This document shows, piece after piece, positions 26,690-35,070 of a stretch of 64,000 bases of DNA (the stretch's first letter is position 1; every line of letters begins with the position of its first letter). The notes under the pieces are model-generated. The model did no database searches and was not told the origin of the DNA. It saw nothing but the letters and a program-made list of their open reading frames with translations. The DNA lies in assembly GCF_001482405.1 (NCBI RefSeq), contig NZ_LPXO01000003.1, forward strand, positions 248,001 to 312,000, written 5' to 3'. This DNA comes from Pseudoponticoccus marisrubri (GTDB lineage Bacteria; Pseudomonadota; Alphaproteobacteria; Rhodobacterales; Rhodobacteraceae). The position numbers were made by a program, and so were the translations under genes.

Positions 26690-28423
26690 ATGTCGGACAT
26701 GATCGAGATGGCGCGCTGGCGCAAGGTACTGGATTCCGTCTTCCTGCGATGCGCGGCGGTCATGGCGGTCACCACGATCGTGGTGGCCGCGGTGATGAGC
26801 CTGCAATCCTCGCGGCTGGTGAACCGCGTGGTGATGGACAATGTCGTGCAACAGGCCGCCGCGGCCACGCGTGCCGAGGCGCAGGCGCTGTTCAACCCGG
26901 TCCGCTTTAACGTGGCCGACAAGATCGAGGAAACGCTCGCCAATGCGCTGGAGGATGCCGGCGCTGCCGGCCGGGCCGGCCTTGTCGTGGGCGCCGACGG
27001 TGCGATCCTCGCGGCCACCGGTGACGACGTGCTGCGCTCGGTCCTGCTCGATCTCGCCCGCGACGCGCTGGCCGAGGGCACGGCCCAGGCCACGCCCGAC
27101 GGCATGCTGCGCGTCGAACCGGTCCGGCAGGGCGCCGACGGCCCGGTCCTCGGCATGCTGGCCCTCGGCTGGTCGGCCGATGCCGCGCTGGCCGAGGTGG
27201 CCGCCGCCAAGCTCTCGATCCTCGCCTGGGCCTTCGGCATCTTTGCCCTGATGATGGGGCTGACAATCTGGGCGCTGCGCCGCTTTCTCGGAACGCCGCT
27301 GCAGCGTCTCGGCAGCGCGGTGCGCCGCGTCAGTGAAGGCGATTACGACAGCGAGATCTGCGTCTCGCGCCGCGCGGACGAGATTGGCGCCATCGGATCG
27401 GATCTCGAACGGCTCGTCGCCACCCTGCAGACGGCCCGCGCTGCCGAAACCGCCCGCGCGCAGGAGATGGAGGCGCAGGTCACGGTGGTCGACCTGCTGG
27501 GCAAGGCGCTCGACGTGCTGGCCGAGGGCGTGCTGACCGGCGATATCGACCAGCCCTTCCCGGCCGAGTACGAGACGCTGCGCAGCAATTACAACCGCGC
27601 GGTGACCGCCCTGCGACAGGCGATCGGCGAGGTGCGCGGCAATGCCGACAACATCCGCAACTCGGCCGAAGAGATCGCCCGCGCCTCCGACGACCTGTCC
27701 CGCCGGACCGAGACGCAGGCTGCCACGCTGGAGCAATCCGCCGCCGCGCTCGAGGAACTGCTCAACAGCGTGAACGCCTCGGCCACCAATGCCGACAGCG
27801 CCGACCAGGCCGTGCGCAATGCCCGCGAGATCGCGGCCCGCAACGGCGAGATCATGAAATCGGCGATCAACGCCATGGGCGAGATCGAGAAATCCTCGGA
27901 CCAGATCGGCGAGATCATCACCGTGATCGACGATATCGCCTTCCAGACCAACCTCCTGGCCCTGAACGCCGGAGTAGAGGCCGCCCGCGCCGGTGAGTCC
28001 GGCAAGGGCTTTGCCGTGGTCGCCTCCGAGGTCCGCGGCCTGGCCCAGCGCAGCGCCGAGGCCGCACAGCAGATCAAGGACCTGATCACCGGCTCCGCCG
28101 ACCAGATCCAGAAGGGCGTACGGCTGGTGGAGCGGGCCGGCGTCGCACTGGACGAGGTGGTCGACCAGGTCGCCGACATCTCGGGCATGGTCACGGATAT
28201 CGCCAAGGGTGCCGGCGAGCAGGCGCAGGGGCTGAACGAGATCAACGTCGGTATTGCCAATCTCGATCGTGTCACGCAGCAGAACGCGGCCATGGTCGAG
28301 CAATCCACCGCCTCGGCCCATATGCTGCGCACCGATGCCACCCACCTGGGCGATCTCGTGAACGGCTTCCGGACCGAACGCGCACCCGAGGCCGGCTCAC
28401 GTCACGCGGGCCGGGCCGCATGA
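26690..28423 (+). CDS. methyl-accepting chemotaxis protein
   Basis: This 577-residue receptor has a first membrane helix at about 22-38, a periplasmic domain of about 135 residues, a second helix at about 175-197 and HAMP at about 198-250. The signalling coiled coil has the hairpin tip DIAFQTNLLALNAGVEAARAG and then GFAVVASEVRGLAQRSAEAA. The tip is the contact for CheW and CheA. No C-terminal CheR-tethering pentapeptide is visible; the tail is GSRHAGRAA. The preceding PDC-like secreted protein gene is probably in the same operon. Confidence 0.95.
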   Translation: MSDMIEMARWRKVLDSVFLRCAAVMAVTTIVVAAVMSLQSSRLVNRVVMDNVVQQAAAATRAEAQALFNPVRFNVADKIEETLANALEDAGAAGRAGLVVGADGAILAATGDDVLRSVLLDLARDALAEGTAQATPDGMLRVEPVRQGADGPVLGMLALGWSADAALAEVAAAKLSILAWAFGIFALMMGLTIWALRRFLGTPLQRLGSAVRRVSEGDYDSEICVSRRADEIGAIGSDLERLVATLQTARAAETARAQEMEAQVTVVDLLGKALDVLAEGVLTGDIDQPFPAEYETLRSNYNRAVTALRQAIGEVRGNADNIRNSAEEIARASDDLSRRTETQAATLEQSAAALEELLNSVNASATNADSADQAVRNAREIAARNGEIMKSAINAMGEIEKSSDQIGEIITVIDDIAFQTNLLALNAGVEAARAGESGKGFAVVASEVRGLAQRSAEAAQQIKDLITGSADQIQKGVRLVERAGVALDEVVDQVADISGMVTDIAKGAGEQAQGLNEINVGIANLDRVTQQNAAMVEQSTASAHMLRTDATHLGDLVNGFRTERAPEAGSRHAGRAA

Positions 28424-28436
28424 GCTCCGCAGCGGT

Positions 28437-29618
28437 TCAGCCCAGCATCCGCATGCCGCGGTCCAGCCCGTCCAGCGTCATCGGCACCATCCGTTCCTCG
28501 AAGATCTCGCGGATCATGTGGATGGATTGCGTATATTGCCAATGCCGCTCGGGCACGGGGTTGATCCAGAGATGATCGGCCCATTGCGCCCGTGCACGTT
28601 GCAGCCAGACCTGCCCGGCCTCGGCGTTCCAGTGCTCGTTCGCCCCGCCGGGATAGGCGATCTCGTAGGGCGACATGGAGGCATCGCCCACGAAGATGCA
28701 CTTGTAGTCCGCCCCATAGGTGTTCAGCACCTCCCAGGTGGGGGTCTGCGCATCCCAGCGGCGGCGATTGTCCCGCCACACGCCCTCGTACAGGCAGTTG
28801 TGGAAATAGTAGTGCTCGAGATGCTTAAACTCGGCGCGCGCGGCCGAGAACAGCTCTTCGACGATCTTGATGTAGGGGTCCATCGACCCGCCTGCATCAA
28901 GAAACAGCAGCACCTTCACCGCATTGTGCCGCTCGGGGCGGGTCTGCACGTCAAGATAGCCATGCTCGGCCGTCGCGCGGATCGTACCGTCCAGATCCAG
29001 CTCTTCCTCGGCGCCCTGGCGCACCCAGCGCCGCAACCGCTTGAGCGCGACTTTGATGTTGCGTGTGCCCAGCTCGACCGAGTCGTCGAGATTGCGGAAT
29101 TCGCGCTTGTCCCAGACCTTGACCGCCCGCTGGTGACGGCTCTCGTCCTGACCGATACGCACCCCCTCGGGATTGTAGCCATAGGCGCCGAAGGGCGAGG
29201 TTCCGGCGGTGCCGATCCACTTGTTGCCGCCCTGGTGGCGCCCCTGTTGTTCCTTGAAACGCTCCTTGAGCGTGTCCATCAGCTTGTCAAAGCCGCCCAT
29301 CGCCTCGATCTGCGCCTTCTCTTCGGGCGTCAGGTGTTTCTCGGCCTGCTTTCGCAGCCAGTCCGCCGGCAGGTCGAGCGCCTCGAGCACTGCCTCGGGC
29401 GGCAGCGCCTCGAGCCCCTTGAAACTGGCTGCGAAGGCCTGGTCATACCGGTCGAGATGGCGTTCATCCTTCACCATCGCGGCGCGGCCAAGAAAGTAGA
29501 AGGCCTCGACGTCATAGGTCGCAAGCCCGGCCTGCAACCCGTCCAGGAAGACAAGGTACTCGCGCAGGGTGACGGGCACGCCAGCCTGACGCAGGTTTTC
29601 GAAGAAAGGCACGAACAT
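28437..29618 (-). CDS. von Willebrand factor A domain protein, CoxE-like
   Basis: This 393-residue cytoplasmic protein has an N-terminal helical region of the CoxE/YehP kind (FFENLRQAGVPVTLREYLVFLDGL) and a C-terminal vWA domain. The vWA metal site reads FLDAGGSMD, so the usual DxSxS is DxGxS. In well-known systems such proteins work with a MoxR AAA+ ATPase encoded next door. No MoxR gene is in this window. The middle part (about 115-190) is Gly-, Gln- and Lys-rich. Role could be metal-cofactor insertion or complex remodelling; the client is unknown. Confidence 0.85.
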   Translation of the reverse strand: MFVPFFENLRQAGVPVTLREYLVFLDGLQAGLATYDVEAFYFLGRAAMVKDERHLDRYDQAFAASFKGLEALPPEAVLEALDLPADWLRKQAEKHLTPEEKAQIEAMGGFDKLMDTLKERFKEQQGRHQGGNKWIGTAGTSPFGAYGYNPEGVRIGQDESRHQRAVKVWDKREFRNLDDSVELGTRNIKVALKRLRRWVRQGAEEELDLDGTIRATAEHGYLDVQTRPERHNAVKVLLFLDAGGSMDPYIKIVEELFSAARAEFKHLEHYYFHNCLYEGVWRDNRRRWDAQTPTWEVLNTYGADYKCIFVGDASMSPYEIAYPGGANEHWNAEAGQVWLQRARAQWADHLWINPVPERHWQYTQSIHMIREIFEERMVPMTLDGLDRGMRMLG

Positions 29619-29696
29619 GGCCCATCTCTAGGGCATGCAGCGGGCCGGGAAAAGATGGCTCGGCAGAACCCAGTCCGATCTTCGCGTTTCAGCCCG

Positions 29697-29757
29697 GATG
29701 CCGGCGCGCGACATCGCGGGATGCGCCGGCATCGGACGAGGCCGCGCGAACGCGGCC
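29697..29757 (-). terminator. two stem-loops behind the 55-residue membrane-protein gene
   Basis: GGCCGCG / CGCGGCC (29740-29757, 4-nt loop) and an 11-bp perfect stem GATGCCGGCGC / GCGCCGGCATC (29697-29707 with 29723-29733, 15-nt loop) follow the 3' end of the minus-strand gene. There is no long T-run. They probably act as processing or termination structures. Confidence 0.5.
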
Positions 29758-29765
29758 AGGTCCGG

Positions 29766-29933
29766 TCAGGCGATGAGCTTTTCAACCGCGATCGTGACAA
29801 TCAGCCCCAGCAGCGCGAAGGCGATGGCGTAGATCACCGCATATTGCGCGATGTCCAGCCGGTTGCCCTTGCGGCCCTTGGCCGTCCTGGCCCCGATGAT
29901 GGCCCCGAGAATGGCCATAACGATGACGATCAT
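29766..29933 (-). CDS. small two-helix membrane protein, 55 residues
   Basis: The protein begins MIVIVMAILGAIIGARTAKG, a glycine-zipper-like hydrophobic helix. A basic loop (KGRKGNRLD) and a second helix (YAVIYAIAFALLGLIVTIAVE) follow. The ATG overlaps the stop of the DUF2927 gene by 4 nt (ATGA), which supports real, coupled translation. A longer in-frame extension would overlap the whole DUF2927 gene and was rejected. The family resembles short uncharacterised apolipoprotein/PRC-type membrane proteins of Rhodobacteraceae. No function can be assigned. Confidence 0.75.
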   Translation of the reverse strand: MIVIVMAILGAIIGARTAKGRKGNRLDIAQYAVIYAIAFALLGLIVTIAVEKLIA

Positions 29934-31315
29934 AGCGCCCCTCTGCGACGTGCCGGGTTGAGCGAACCGATCTCGCGCAGCTTGGCGCGCACGGCCCAGT
30001 CGGAGCCGAACCCGTACCGTGCCCAGCCAAGGCTGTCCACCCGCACCTTGCGGCCCTCGGTGATGCGGCCGGCCAGTTCCAGCGCCTCGGCCCGCAGCAT
30101 CATCAGCGTGGCCAGCAGGGCGGCGTTCTCGTGCCGCGCGGCGGTGTCCAGATGAGGGGTCAGCAAGTAGAGCGCATCCTCGGGCCGGCCCGAGCTGATC
30201 GCGTAGGCAGCCAGCTGCGAGGCGACATAGGCGCGGTGCAGGGCGGTGTCGGGGCGCGATCCGAAATAGCGCTGCGCCAGAACGAAATGATCCTGCGCGG
30301 CCTGCGGGTCGACCGATTGCAGCAGCCGGCCCATGGCGTAATGCGAGAAGGCCCGCCGGTGATCGCGCCAGCCCATGGCGCTGGCCACCTTCAGCGCTTC
30401 GGTCGCGGCATCGCGGCGCTGCGCGGGGTTCGCCCCGGGGCCCAGCGCGGTCTGCACCGCGTCGATCCAGACCCGCGGCGTCTTGCTCAGCCGCTGCGGC
30501 TGGCCGGACTGGCCGGCCGGGTTGATCCGCGCGAGGATCGCGGGCAGACGGTCGGCCACCTGGGCGCGGTTCATGCCGGTGCGCAGGCTGGGATCGTAGT
30601 AGATCCGCAGGATGAGCATGTCGTACCCGGTCAGCACCGTGTGCACGTTGTCGTCGTTGAAGACGCTGTCGGGCAGGCGGTAGAGGTCGTTCAGCGGGCC
30701 AAGCGCCTGGGCCAGTTCCTCGTGCAGGCAGTCGCGCACCTCTTGCGGGCTGGCATCGTTGGGCAGGAAGATGGCCAGCCGCTCGCGCGAGCGCAGCTGC
30801 GACCAGCTGGTCTTGCGCGACCGGCGCGAGGATTTGTACTCGGACAGAGACGAGACGTTGGGCACCACGAAACAGGCGGCCTGCGGCAGCGCGTTGCGGA
30901 TCTCGGCGCGGGTCACGGCCTGGATGGTGATGTTGGCGCCGGCCTCGGCGGTCAGGCGGATGTCGATCCCGGCCTCGGTGCGCAGCCGGTGCACGAGGCG
31001 TTTGAGATCGGGGCCGAGCGAGGCGGGCGGCGCACCGGTGACGCGCAGCGAGATTGGCCCCTCGAACCGGGTCAGGATCGGCAGCGGTCGGCCCGATTCG
31101 AGGCTGAAGGCGAGGTCGAGGAAATCGCGCGCGATGTCGGAATTGGCGGCCACGGGCTGTTGCGGGCGCGGCACCGAGAAGGATTTCATCGGCGGCAGCG
31201 AGCTGGCGCTGTCGACCACGGCGGCGGCGCGCGTCGCGGTATCGCTGTGCGACACCGGCATGCAGGCGCCGAGCATCAGGTAAAGCGGGAGGAGGAAACG
31301 ACGGGTCTGGCGCAT
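29930..31315 (-). CDS. DUF2927 lipoprotein with C-terminal helical repeats
   Basis: This 461-residue protein has a lipoprotein signal (RRFLLPLYLMLGAC, lipobox Cys near 18). A DUF2927 domain (about 50-260) carries the conserved CLHEELAQALGPLNDLYRLPDSVFNDD stretch, whose His-Glu-Glu-Leu pattern looks like a metal or catalytic site. The C-terminal region of helices (HRRAFSHYAMGRLL, AQDHFVLAQRYFG, HENAALLATLMML) resembles tetratricopeptide repeats. The ATG at 31315 was preferred over an adjacent GTG at 31318. It sits between a GNAT gene and a small membrane-protein gene, both overlapping, so the three form one operon. Biochemical function is unknown. Confidence 0.8.
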   Translation of the reverse strand: MRQTRRFLLPLYLMLGACMPVSHSDTATRAAAVVDSASSLPPMKSFSVPRPQQPVAANSDIARDFLDLAFSLESGRPLPILTRFEGPISLRVTGAPPASLGPDLKRLVHRLRTEAGIDIRLTAEAGANITIQAVTRAEIRNALPQAACFVVPNVSSLSEYKSSRRSRKTSWSQLRSRERLAIFLPNDASPQEVRDCLHEELAQALGPLNDLYRLPDSVFNDDNVHTVLTGYDMLILRIYYDPSLRTGMNRAQVADRLPAILARINPAGQSGQPQRLSKTPRVWIDAVQTALGPGANPAQRRDAATEALKVASAMGWRDHRRAFSHYAMGRLLQSVDPQAAQDHFVLAQRYFGSRPDTALHRAYVASQLAAYAISSGRPEDALYLLTPHLDTAARHENAALLATLMMLRAEALELAGRITEGRKVRVDSLGWARYGFGSDWAVRAKLREIGSLNPARRRGAL

Positions 31316-31770
31316 CACGGTCTCTGGTACTTGATGAACGGGGTGACGACGCCGATCCGGTCATAGAGCCGGCGGGCATTGTCGTTGAACGTCTGAGTCA
31401 ACCAGTAGACAGTGGCGGCCCCGTGCGCGTCGGCGGCGGCGTAGACCCCCTCGATCAGCGCCCGGCCCACACCGCGGCCGCGCATCTCGGGCCGGGCGTA
31501 GAGATCCTGCAGGTAGCAGACCTCTTCGATCTTCCACGCGTGACGATGGAAGAGGTAATGCGTCAGCCCCACGACATCGTCGTCGACCTCGGCCACCAGC
31601 GCGCTGAAATCGCGCGGATCCTCGCCCAGAAGACGGGCGAAGGTGGTGTCGAAGACCTCCGGCGCGACACGGGTCTCGTAGAAGGCCAGGTAGGCCGTCC
31701 AGAGCTCTTGCCAGACCTCTCGGTCTTCGGCGCGCAGGGCGCGCACGGTCGGTGCCGTATCGTGGGACAA
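31315..31770 (-). CDS. GNAT-family N-acetyltransferase
   Basis: This 151-residue protein has a single acetyltransferase fold: LRAEDREVWQELWTAYLAFY at the start, the motif A acetyl-CoA loop LYARPEMRGRGVGRALIEGV (R-x-x-G-x-G) and YWLTQTFNDNARRLYDRIG near the end. That NDNARRLYDRIG ending is the usual C-terminal motif. The start appears to be TTG at 31770; no ATG or GTG is placed at the family N terminus. It overlaps the DUF2927 gene. The acyl acceptor (amino acid, polyamine or protein) cannot be read from sequence. Confidence 0.88.
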   Translation of the reverse strand: MSHDTAPTVRALRAEDREVWQELWTAYLAFYETRVAPEVFDTTFARLLGEDPRDFSALVAEVDDDVVGLTHYLFHRHAWKIEEVCYLQDLYARPEMRGRGVGRALIEGVYAAADAHGAATVYWLTQTFNDNARRLYDRIGVVTPFIKYQRP

Positions 31771-32069
31771 TGTGAAGCCTGCCTGCTTATGGTTTCTCAG
31801 ATGTACAAGACATCCGATGTTTTTCTGTCCTCTCTGCGAACACTATAGGGCAAAAGCGCGGTTTCTGCCCAGCGTTGCACATCCCTGTGGACAAAATTTT
31901 CCCATGTTCGGGAGGCGCGATAGGAAACTGTATGTTTCCAGTGTTTTGACGGGTGCAGCGCTGCAACAGATCCTGTGCGCAACCCGGTGCAGTCTTTCGG
32001 GACCGTGGTTAACAATGGCCGCAATTTGGCAACCTGAGCTTGTGGCGCTGACGTGCGGACACGTGCACG
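31771..32069. other. 299-nt spacer without a recognised gene
   Basis: It is AT-richer than its neighbours. It contains TGTGGACAA (complement TTGTCCACA, one mismatch from a DnaA box), the palindrome TGCAGCGCTGCA, a -35-like TTGACG and a short inverted repeat GATGT/ACATC followed by a T-run near 31820. It carries the promoter for the GNAT group, which reads leftward, and the end of the AEC gene. A small RNA is possible but unproven. Confidence 0.35.
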
Positions 32070-32073
32070 TCAG
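32048..32073 (-). other. inverted repeat overlapping the stop of the AEC transporter gene
   Basis: CTGACGTGC (32048-32056) and GCACGTCAG (32065-32073) form a 9-bp perfect stem that includes the stop codon. No T-run follows on the minus strand. It is a possible weak terminator. Confidence 0.35.
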
Positions 32074-32972
32074 GCAAGCCAGGCCAGCGACAGCAGCGAC
32101 AGGGTGCTGGTCCAGATGATCACCGGGGCGATCACGTCGGTGCGCACCCCGTAGAGCATGGCCAGCGCGAAGGCCATCGCGCCAGACGGGCCGGCGGCGG
32201 CAAGGATGAACAGCGTCTCCCACCCGGTGGGCGTGTCGGTCAGGTGCAGCCCGGCCCAGACCAGCGCGGGGAAGGCCAGCAGCTTGAGCGCCGAGATCGC
32301 GATCACCGGGCCCGAGGGCAGCAGCGCATGGCCCGACAGGATCACGCCCAGTGCGAAGAGCGTCAGAGGGGCGGCGCCGGCGCCGGCGAAATCCATCGCC
32401 GTCAGAACCGGGGCGGGCAGGGACAGCCCGGCAAGATTCAGCGCCGCGCCCAAGGCTATGGCGATCAGCACCGGGTTGCGCGCCACGCGGGCCAGTGCCG
32501 CGCGGCGGGATGCGCTGCGGCCGGCCATCAGGTCGGTGGTGACGATGAAGAAGCTGAACGTGACCGCCGAATCCCAAGACACCACGGCGGTGATCGGCAG
32601 CGCCGCCGCCTCGCCGTAGATCAGGTAGGAGATCGGCCAGATATAGAGCAGCGTGTTCACGAACATCGTCGCCATGGCCAGCAGCCAGGATTCGAGGTGG
32701 TCGCGGCCGAACCCCTTGCGCGCCACAAGGTAGGCCAGCGCGAACATCACCACCTGGCTGCCGGCATAGGCGGCGATCGGGGCGGGGCGGAAGCTGCTCC
32801 AGTCCTGGCCCGCGATCAGCGGCAGCAGCAGCGCCGGTTGCAGCACCAGGAAGGCCACCCGGTTCAGCGCCCCGGCCTCGTCATGGCGCACCTGCCCGGT
32901 CCGGCCCAGCGCAAAGCCCAGCGCGAGCATGGCGAAGACCGGCAGGATGTTATGCGTCAGCACGTGCAGCAT
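32070..32972 (-). CDS. AEC-family (auxin efflux carrier-like) transporter
   Basis: This 300-residue inner-membrane protein has about ten helices, beginning MLHVLTHNILPVFAMLALGFALGR. It shows the two-half architecture of AEC carriers: an N-terminal bundle with AFLVLQPALLLPL, a polar loop (MAGRSASRRAAL), then a C-terminal bundle ending GVRTDVIAPVIIWTSTLSLLSL. Bacterial members export or import small carboxylates such as malate or malonate. The ATG at 32972 gives the correct family N terminus; the frame stays open far upstream but without family residues. Substrate is unknown. Confidence 0.88.
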   Translation of the reverse strand: MLHVLTHNILPVFAMLALGFALGRTGQVRHDEAGALNRVAFLVLQPALLLPLIAGQDWSSFRPAPIAAYAGSQVVMFALAYLVARKGFGRDHLESWLLAMATMFVNTLLYIWPISYLIYGEAAALPITAVVSWDSAVTFSFFIVTTDLMAGRSASRRAALARVARNPVLIAIALGAALNLAGLSLPAPVLTAMDFAGAGAAPLTLFALGVILSGHALLPSGPVIAISALKLLAFPALVWAGLHLTDTPTGWETLFILAAAGPSGAMAFALAMLYGVRTDVIAPVIIWTSTLSLLSLAWLA

Positions 32973-33098
32973 GGATCTGGCCCTTGGTGGTTCGGGGCTG
33001 CTCAGACCACGCGACCCGCCCGGGTGCAAGCCCGCCGGGGAACGCGGATGCGCCCCGGGGGGTTGGCCTGCGAAGACACCGACACGGGGGATGATGCG

Positions 33099-33704
33099 AT
33101 GTGGACATGGATGCAGGAGAACGCGGCCGTTCTGGGCGTGGTGCTGAACGCGGCGATGCTGCTGGTCTGGATGGCCTATCTGCAACTCATCTTCGCCAGC
33201 TTCCGCAAGGCGAACCGGGCGGTGATCCACATCGCCTCGGCGGTGGAACAGGAAAGCGACGCCCGCTGCCTCGTCACCAACATGGGTTCGGACACGGTCT
33301 ATCTGCTGGGGATCAAGGTCGATCTGCGCCGCGACGGCAACACGCTGACCACCGTGGTCAGCGACCGGGTCGATGACGAGGCACCGCTCGGCGGGGACCT
33401 GCGCGCGCGCACCAACCAGGGCCCGCTTGAGGGGGGCGAGGTGTTGGATATCGGCAGCTTCCGCAAGATCTGCGAGCGGGCGGCCCGGCAGGCGGATGAG
33501 ACCTTCGAGCCAAAGGATGGCGACAGTGTCGAGATCACGGTCGTCGTGGCCGCGCAGCAGGCCCACCGGCTGATGGGCGGCTACAAGCGGTTCGAGATCA
33601 TGCAGGAGGGCGAGCAGCTGCGCTTTCGCTCGAACGACGTGCTGACCCGGCAGATCGGCTCAGCGATGCGGCGCCGCTCGCTGGCGCGCGCCATCGCGGC
33701 CTGA
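33099..33704 (+). CDS. membrane-anchored protein of unknown function
   Basis: This 201-residue protein has one N-terminal membrane helix (ENAAVLGVVLNAAMLLVWMAYLQLIF) and a soluble domain of about 165 residues. The soluble part has mixed beta structure: NRAVIHIASAVEQESDARCLVTNMGSDTVYL, then VEITVVVAAQQAHRLMGGYKRFEI. It looks like a cytoplasmic or periplasmic beta-sandwich on a single anchor. I do not recognise a named family. The ATG at 33099 was chosen because the helix begins there. It is divergent from the AEC gene and convergent with the fasciclin gene. Confidence 0.7.
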   Translation: MWTWMQENAAVLGVVLNAAMLLVWMAYLQLIFASFRKANRAVIHIASAVEQESDARCLVTNMGSDTVYLLGIKVDLRRDGNTLTTVVSDRVDDEAPLGGDLRARTNQGPLEGGEVLDIGSFRKICERAARQADETFEPKDGDSVEITVVVAAQQAHRLMGGYKRFEIMQEGEQLRFRSNDVLTRQIGSAMRRRSLARAIAA

Positions 33705-33739
33705 CAGGCGCCGCTCGCGACAATACTGCGCGACACGAC

Positions 33740-33769
33740 AAAGCCGCCCCGGGGGGGCGGGGCGGCTTT
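33740..33769. terminator. bidirectional terminator between convergent genes
   Basis: An 11-bp perfect stem AAAGCCGCCCC / GGGGCGGCTTT with an 8-nt G-rich loop has A and T runs at its ends, so it can serve both strands. A near-repeat CACTCGTTAC occurs twice just after it (33770 and 33824 region). Confidence 0.8.
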
Positions 33770-33848
33770 CACTCGTTACACGAAGCCCGGCACATACCAG
33801 TTCACGGGTTACCAGAACCGGGCCACTCGTTACCCAACCGGAACGGGC

Positions 33849-34937
33849 TCAGCGCGGCAGCAGCACGCCGTCGATCACGTGGATCACGCCGTTCGACTGC
33901 ATCACGTCGGATTGCGTGACCTGCCAGGCATTACCGGTCTCGTCATAGATGAAGACCTCGCCGCCATTCACCACGCGCGCCGAGAGCGCGTCGCCCGAGG
34001 CCGTGGTCATGTGGTAGAACCCGTCCGACGAGCTGCGCTCGCGCCGGATGATGTCGGCGGCGGTCAGGCGGCCGGGCACCACATGGGCAGTCAGCACCTT
34101 GGTCAGCTGGTCCTTGTTCTCGGGCTGCAGCAGCGTGTCGACCGTGCCGGCGGGCAGGGCGTCAAACGCGGCGTTGACCGGGGCGAAGACGGTGAAGGGC
34201 CCCTCGCTCGACAGGGTCTCGACCAGCCCGGCGGCCTTCACGGCGGCGACCAGCGTGGTGTGATCCTCGGAATTCACGGCATTCTCGACGATGGTACGGT
34301 CGGGGAACATGGGCGCGCCGCCGACCATGGGCACATCCGCCGCCGCGTCTTCGGGCATGTCCTCCTTCACCGGGGCCGCGCCACGGGGCAGCAGCACGGT
34401 GTCGATCACGTGGATCACGCCGTTGGACTGCTCCACATCGGCGATGGTGACGGTGGCGCTGCGGTCGCGCTCATCGGTCAGGGTGATCATGTCGCCGTCC
34501 ATCTGCGCCTGCAGGGTGCAGCCGCCCACGGTCTCGACCGGGTGGGTGCCGCCATCATCGGCGATCATCCCGGCAATCGCGTCGGACATGGCCTTGGCCG
34601 CGACCACGTGGCAGGTCAGCACGCGGGTCAGCTGATCCTTGTTCTCGGGCTGCAGCAGCGTCTCGACCGTGCCGGCGGGCAGGGCGTCGAAGGCGGCGTT
34701 GACCGGGGCGAAGACGGTGAAGGGCCCCTCGCTCGACAGGGTCTCGACCAGGCCGGCGGCCTTCACGGCGGCGACCAGCGTGGTATGATCGGCCGAGTTC
34801 ACGGCGTTCTCGACAATGGTGCGGTCGGCGAACATCTCGGCGCCGCCGACCATCGGGTTGCCGCCGGCATGGCTCTCGGCCAGGGCGGGCAGGGCGAGCG
34901 CGCTGCACAGCGCGGTGGCGGTCATCAGTCGAAGCAT
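33849..34937 (-). CDS. secreted protein with two fasciclin (FAS1) domains
   Basis: This 362-residue precursor has a signal peptide (MLRLMTATALCSALALPALA) and two FAS1 domains (about 30-180 and 205-362). Each shows TIVENAVNS, VAAVKAAGLVETL, the H1 box EGPFTVFAPVNAAFDALP and the C-terminal SNGVIHVIDxVLLPR. FAS1 domains mediate adhesion or matrix contacts. The N-terminal 80 residues of the two domains are almost identical while the central parts differ strongly. The first domain has an unusual Cys pair (LTCHVV, GGCTLQ); the second lacks it. It is a single-gene unit with a good terminator downstream. Confidence 0.93.
   Translation of the reverse strand: MLRLMTATALCSALALPALAESHAGGNPMVGGAEMFADRTIVENAVNSADHTTLVAAVKAAGLVETLSSEGPFTVFAPVNAAFDALPAGTVETLLQPENKDQLTRVLTCHVVAAKAMSDAIAGMIADDGGTHPVETVGGCTLQAQMDGDMITLTDERDRSATVTIADVEQSNGVIHVIDTVLLPRGAAPVKEDMPEDAAADVPMVGGAPMFPDRTIVENAVNSEDHTTLVAAVKAAGLVETLSSEGPFTVFAPVNAAFDALPAGTVDTLLQPENKDQLTKVLTAHVVPGRLTAADIIRRERSSSDGFYHMTTASGDALSARVVNGGEVFIYDETGNAWQVTQSDVMQSNGVIHVIDGVLLPR
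34078..34331. repeat. internal direct repeat of the fasciclin gene, copy 2 (second domain)
   Basis: About 254 nt are highly similar to 34603-34857, with only scattered substitutions. The copy encodes the first half of the second FAS1 domain. Confidence 0.85.
34603..34857. repeat. internal direct repeat of the fasciclin gene, copy 1 (first domain)
   Basis: About 255 nt are highly similar to 34078-34331. The copy encodes the first half of the first FAS1 domain. The sequence between the copies is not similar at the DNA level. Confidence 0.85.
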
Positions 34938-35070
34938 GGGGTCCTCCCGGTCAGGTCTCAGGGCGGCGCGTCATGCGCCGCGGATACCCCTAGCCACGGA
35001 AGGATTGTCGTCGTGGTTTCACGCGACGCGGAAAAATCCCGGCGCGCGCGATCACGTGGACGTGAGCGGC

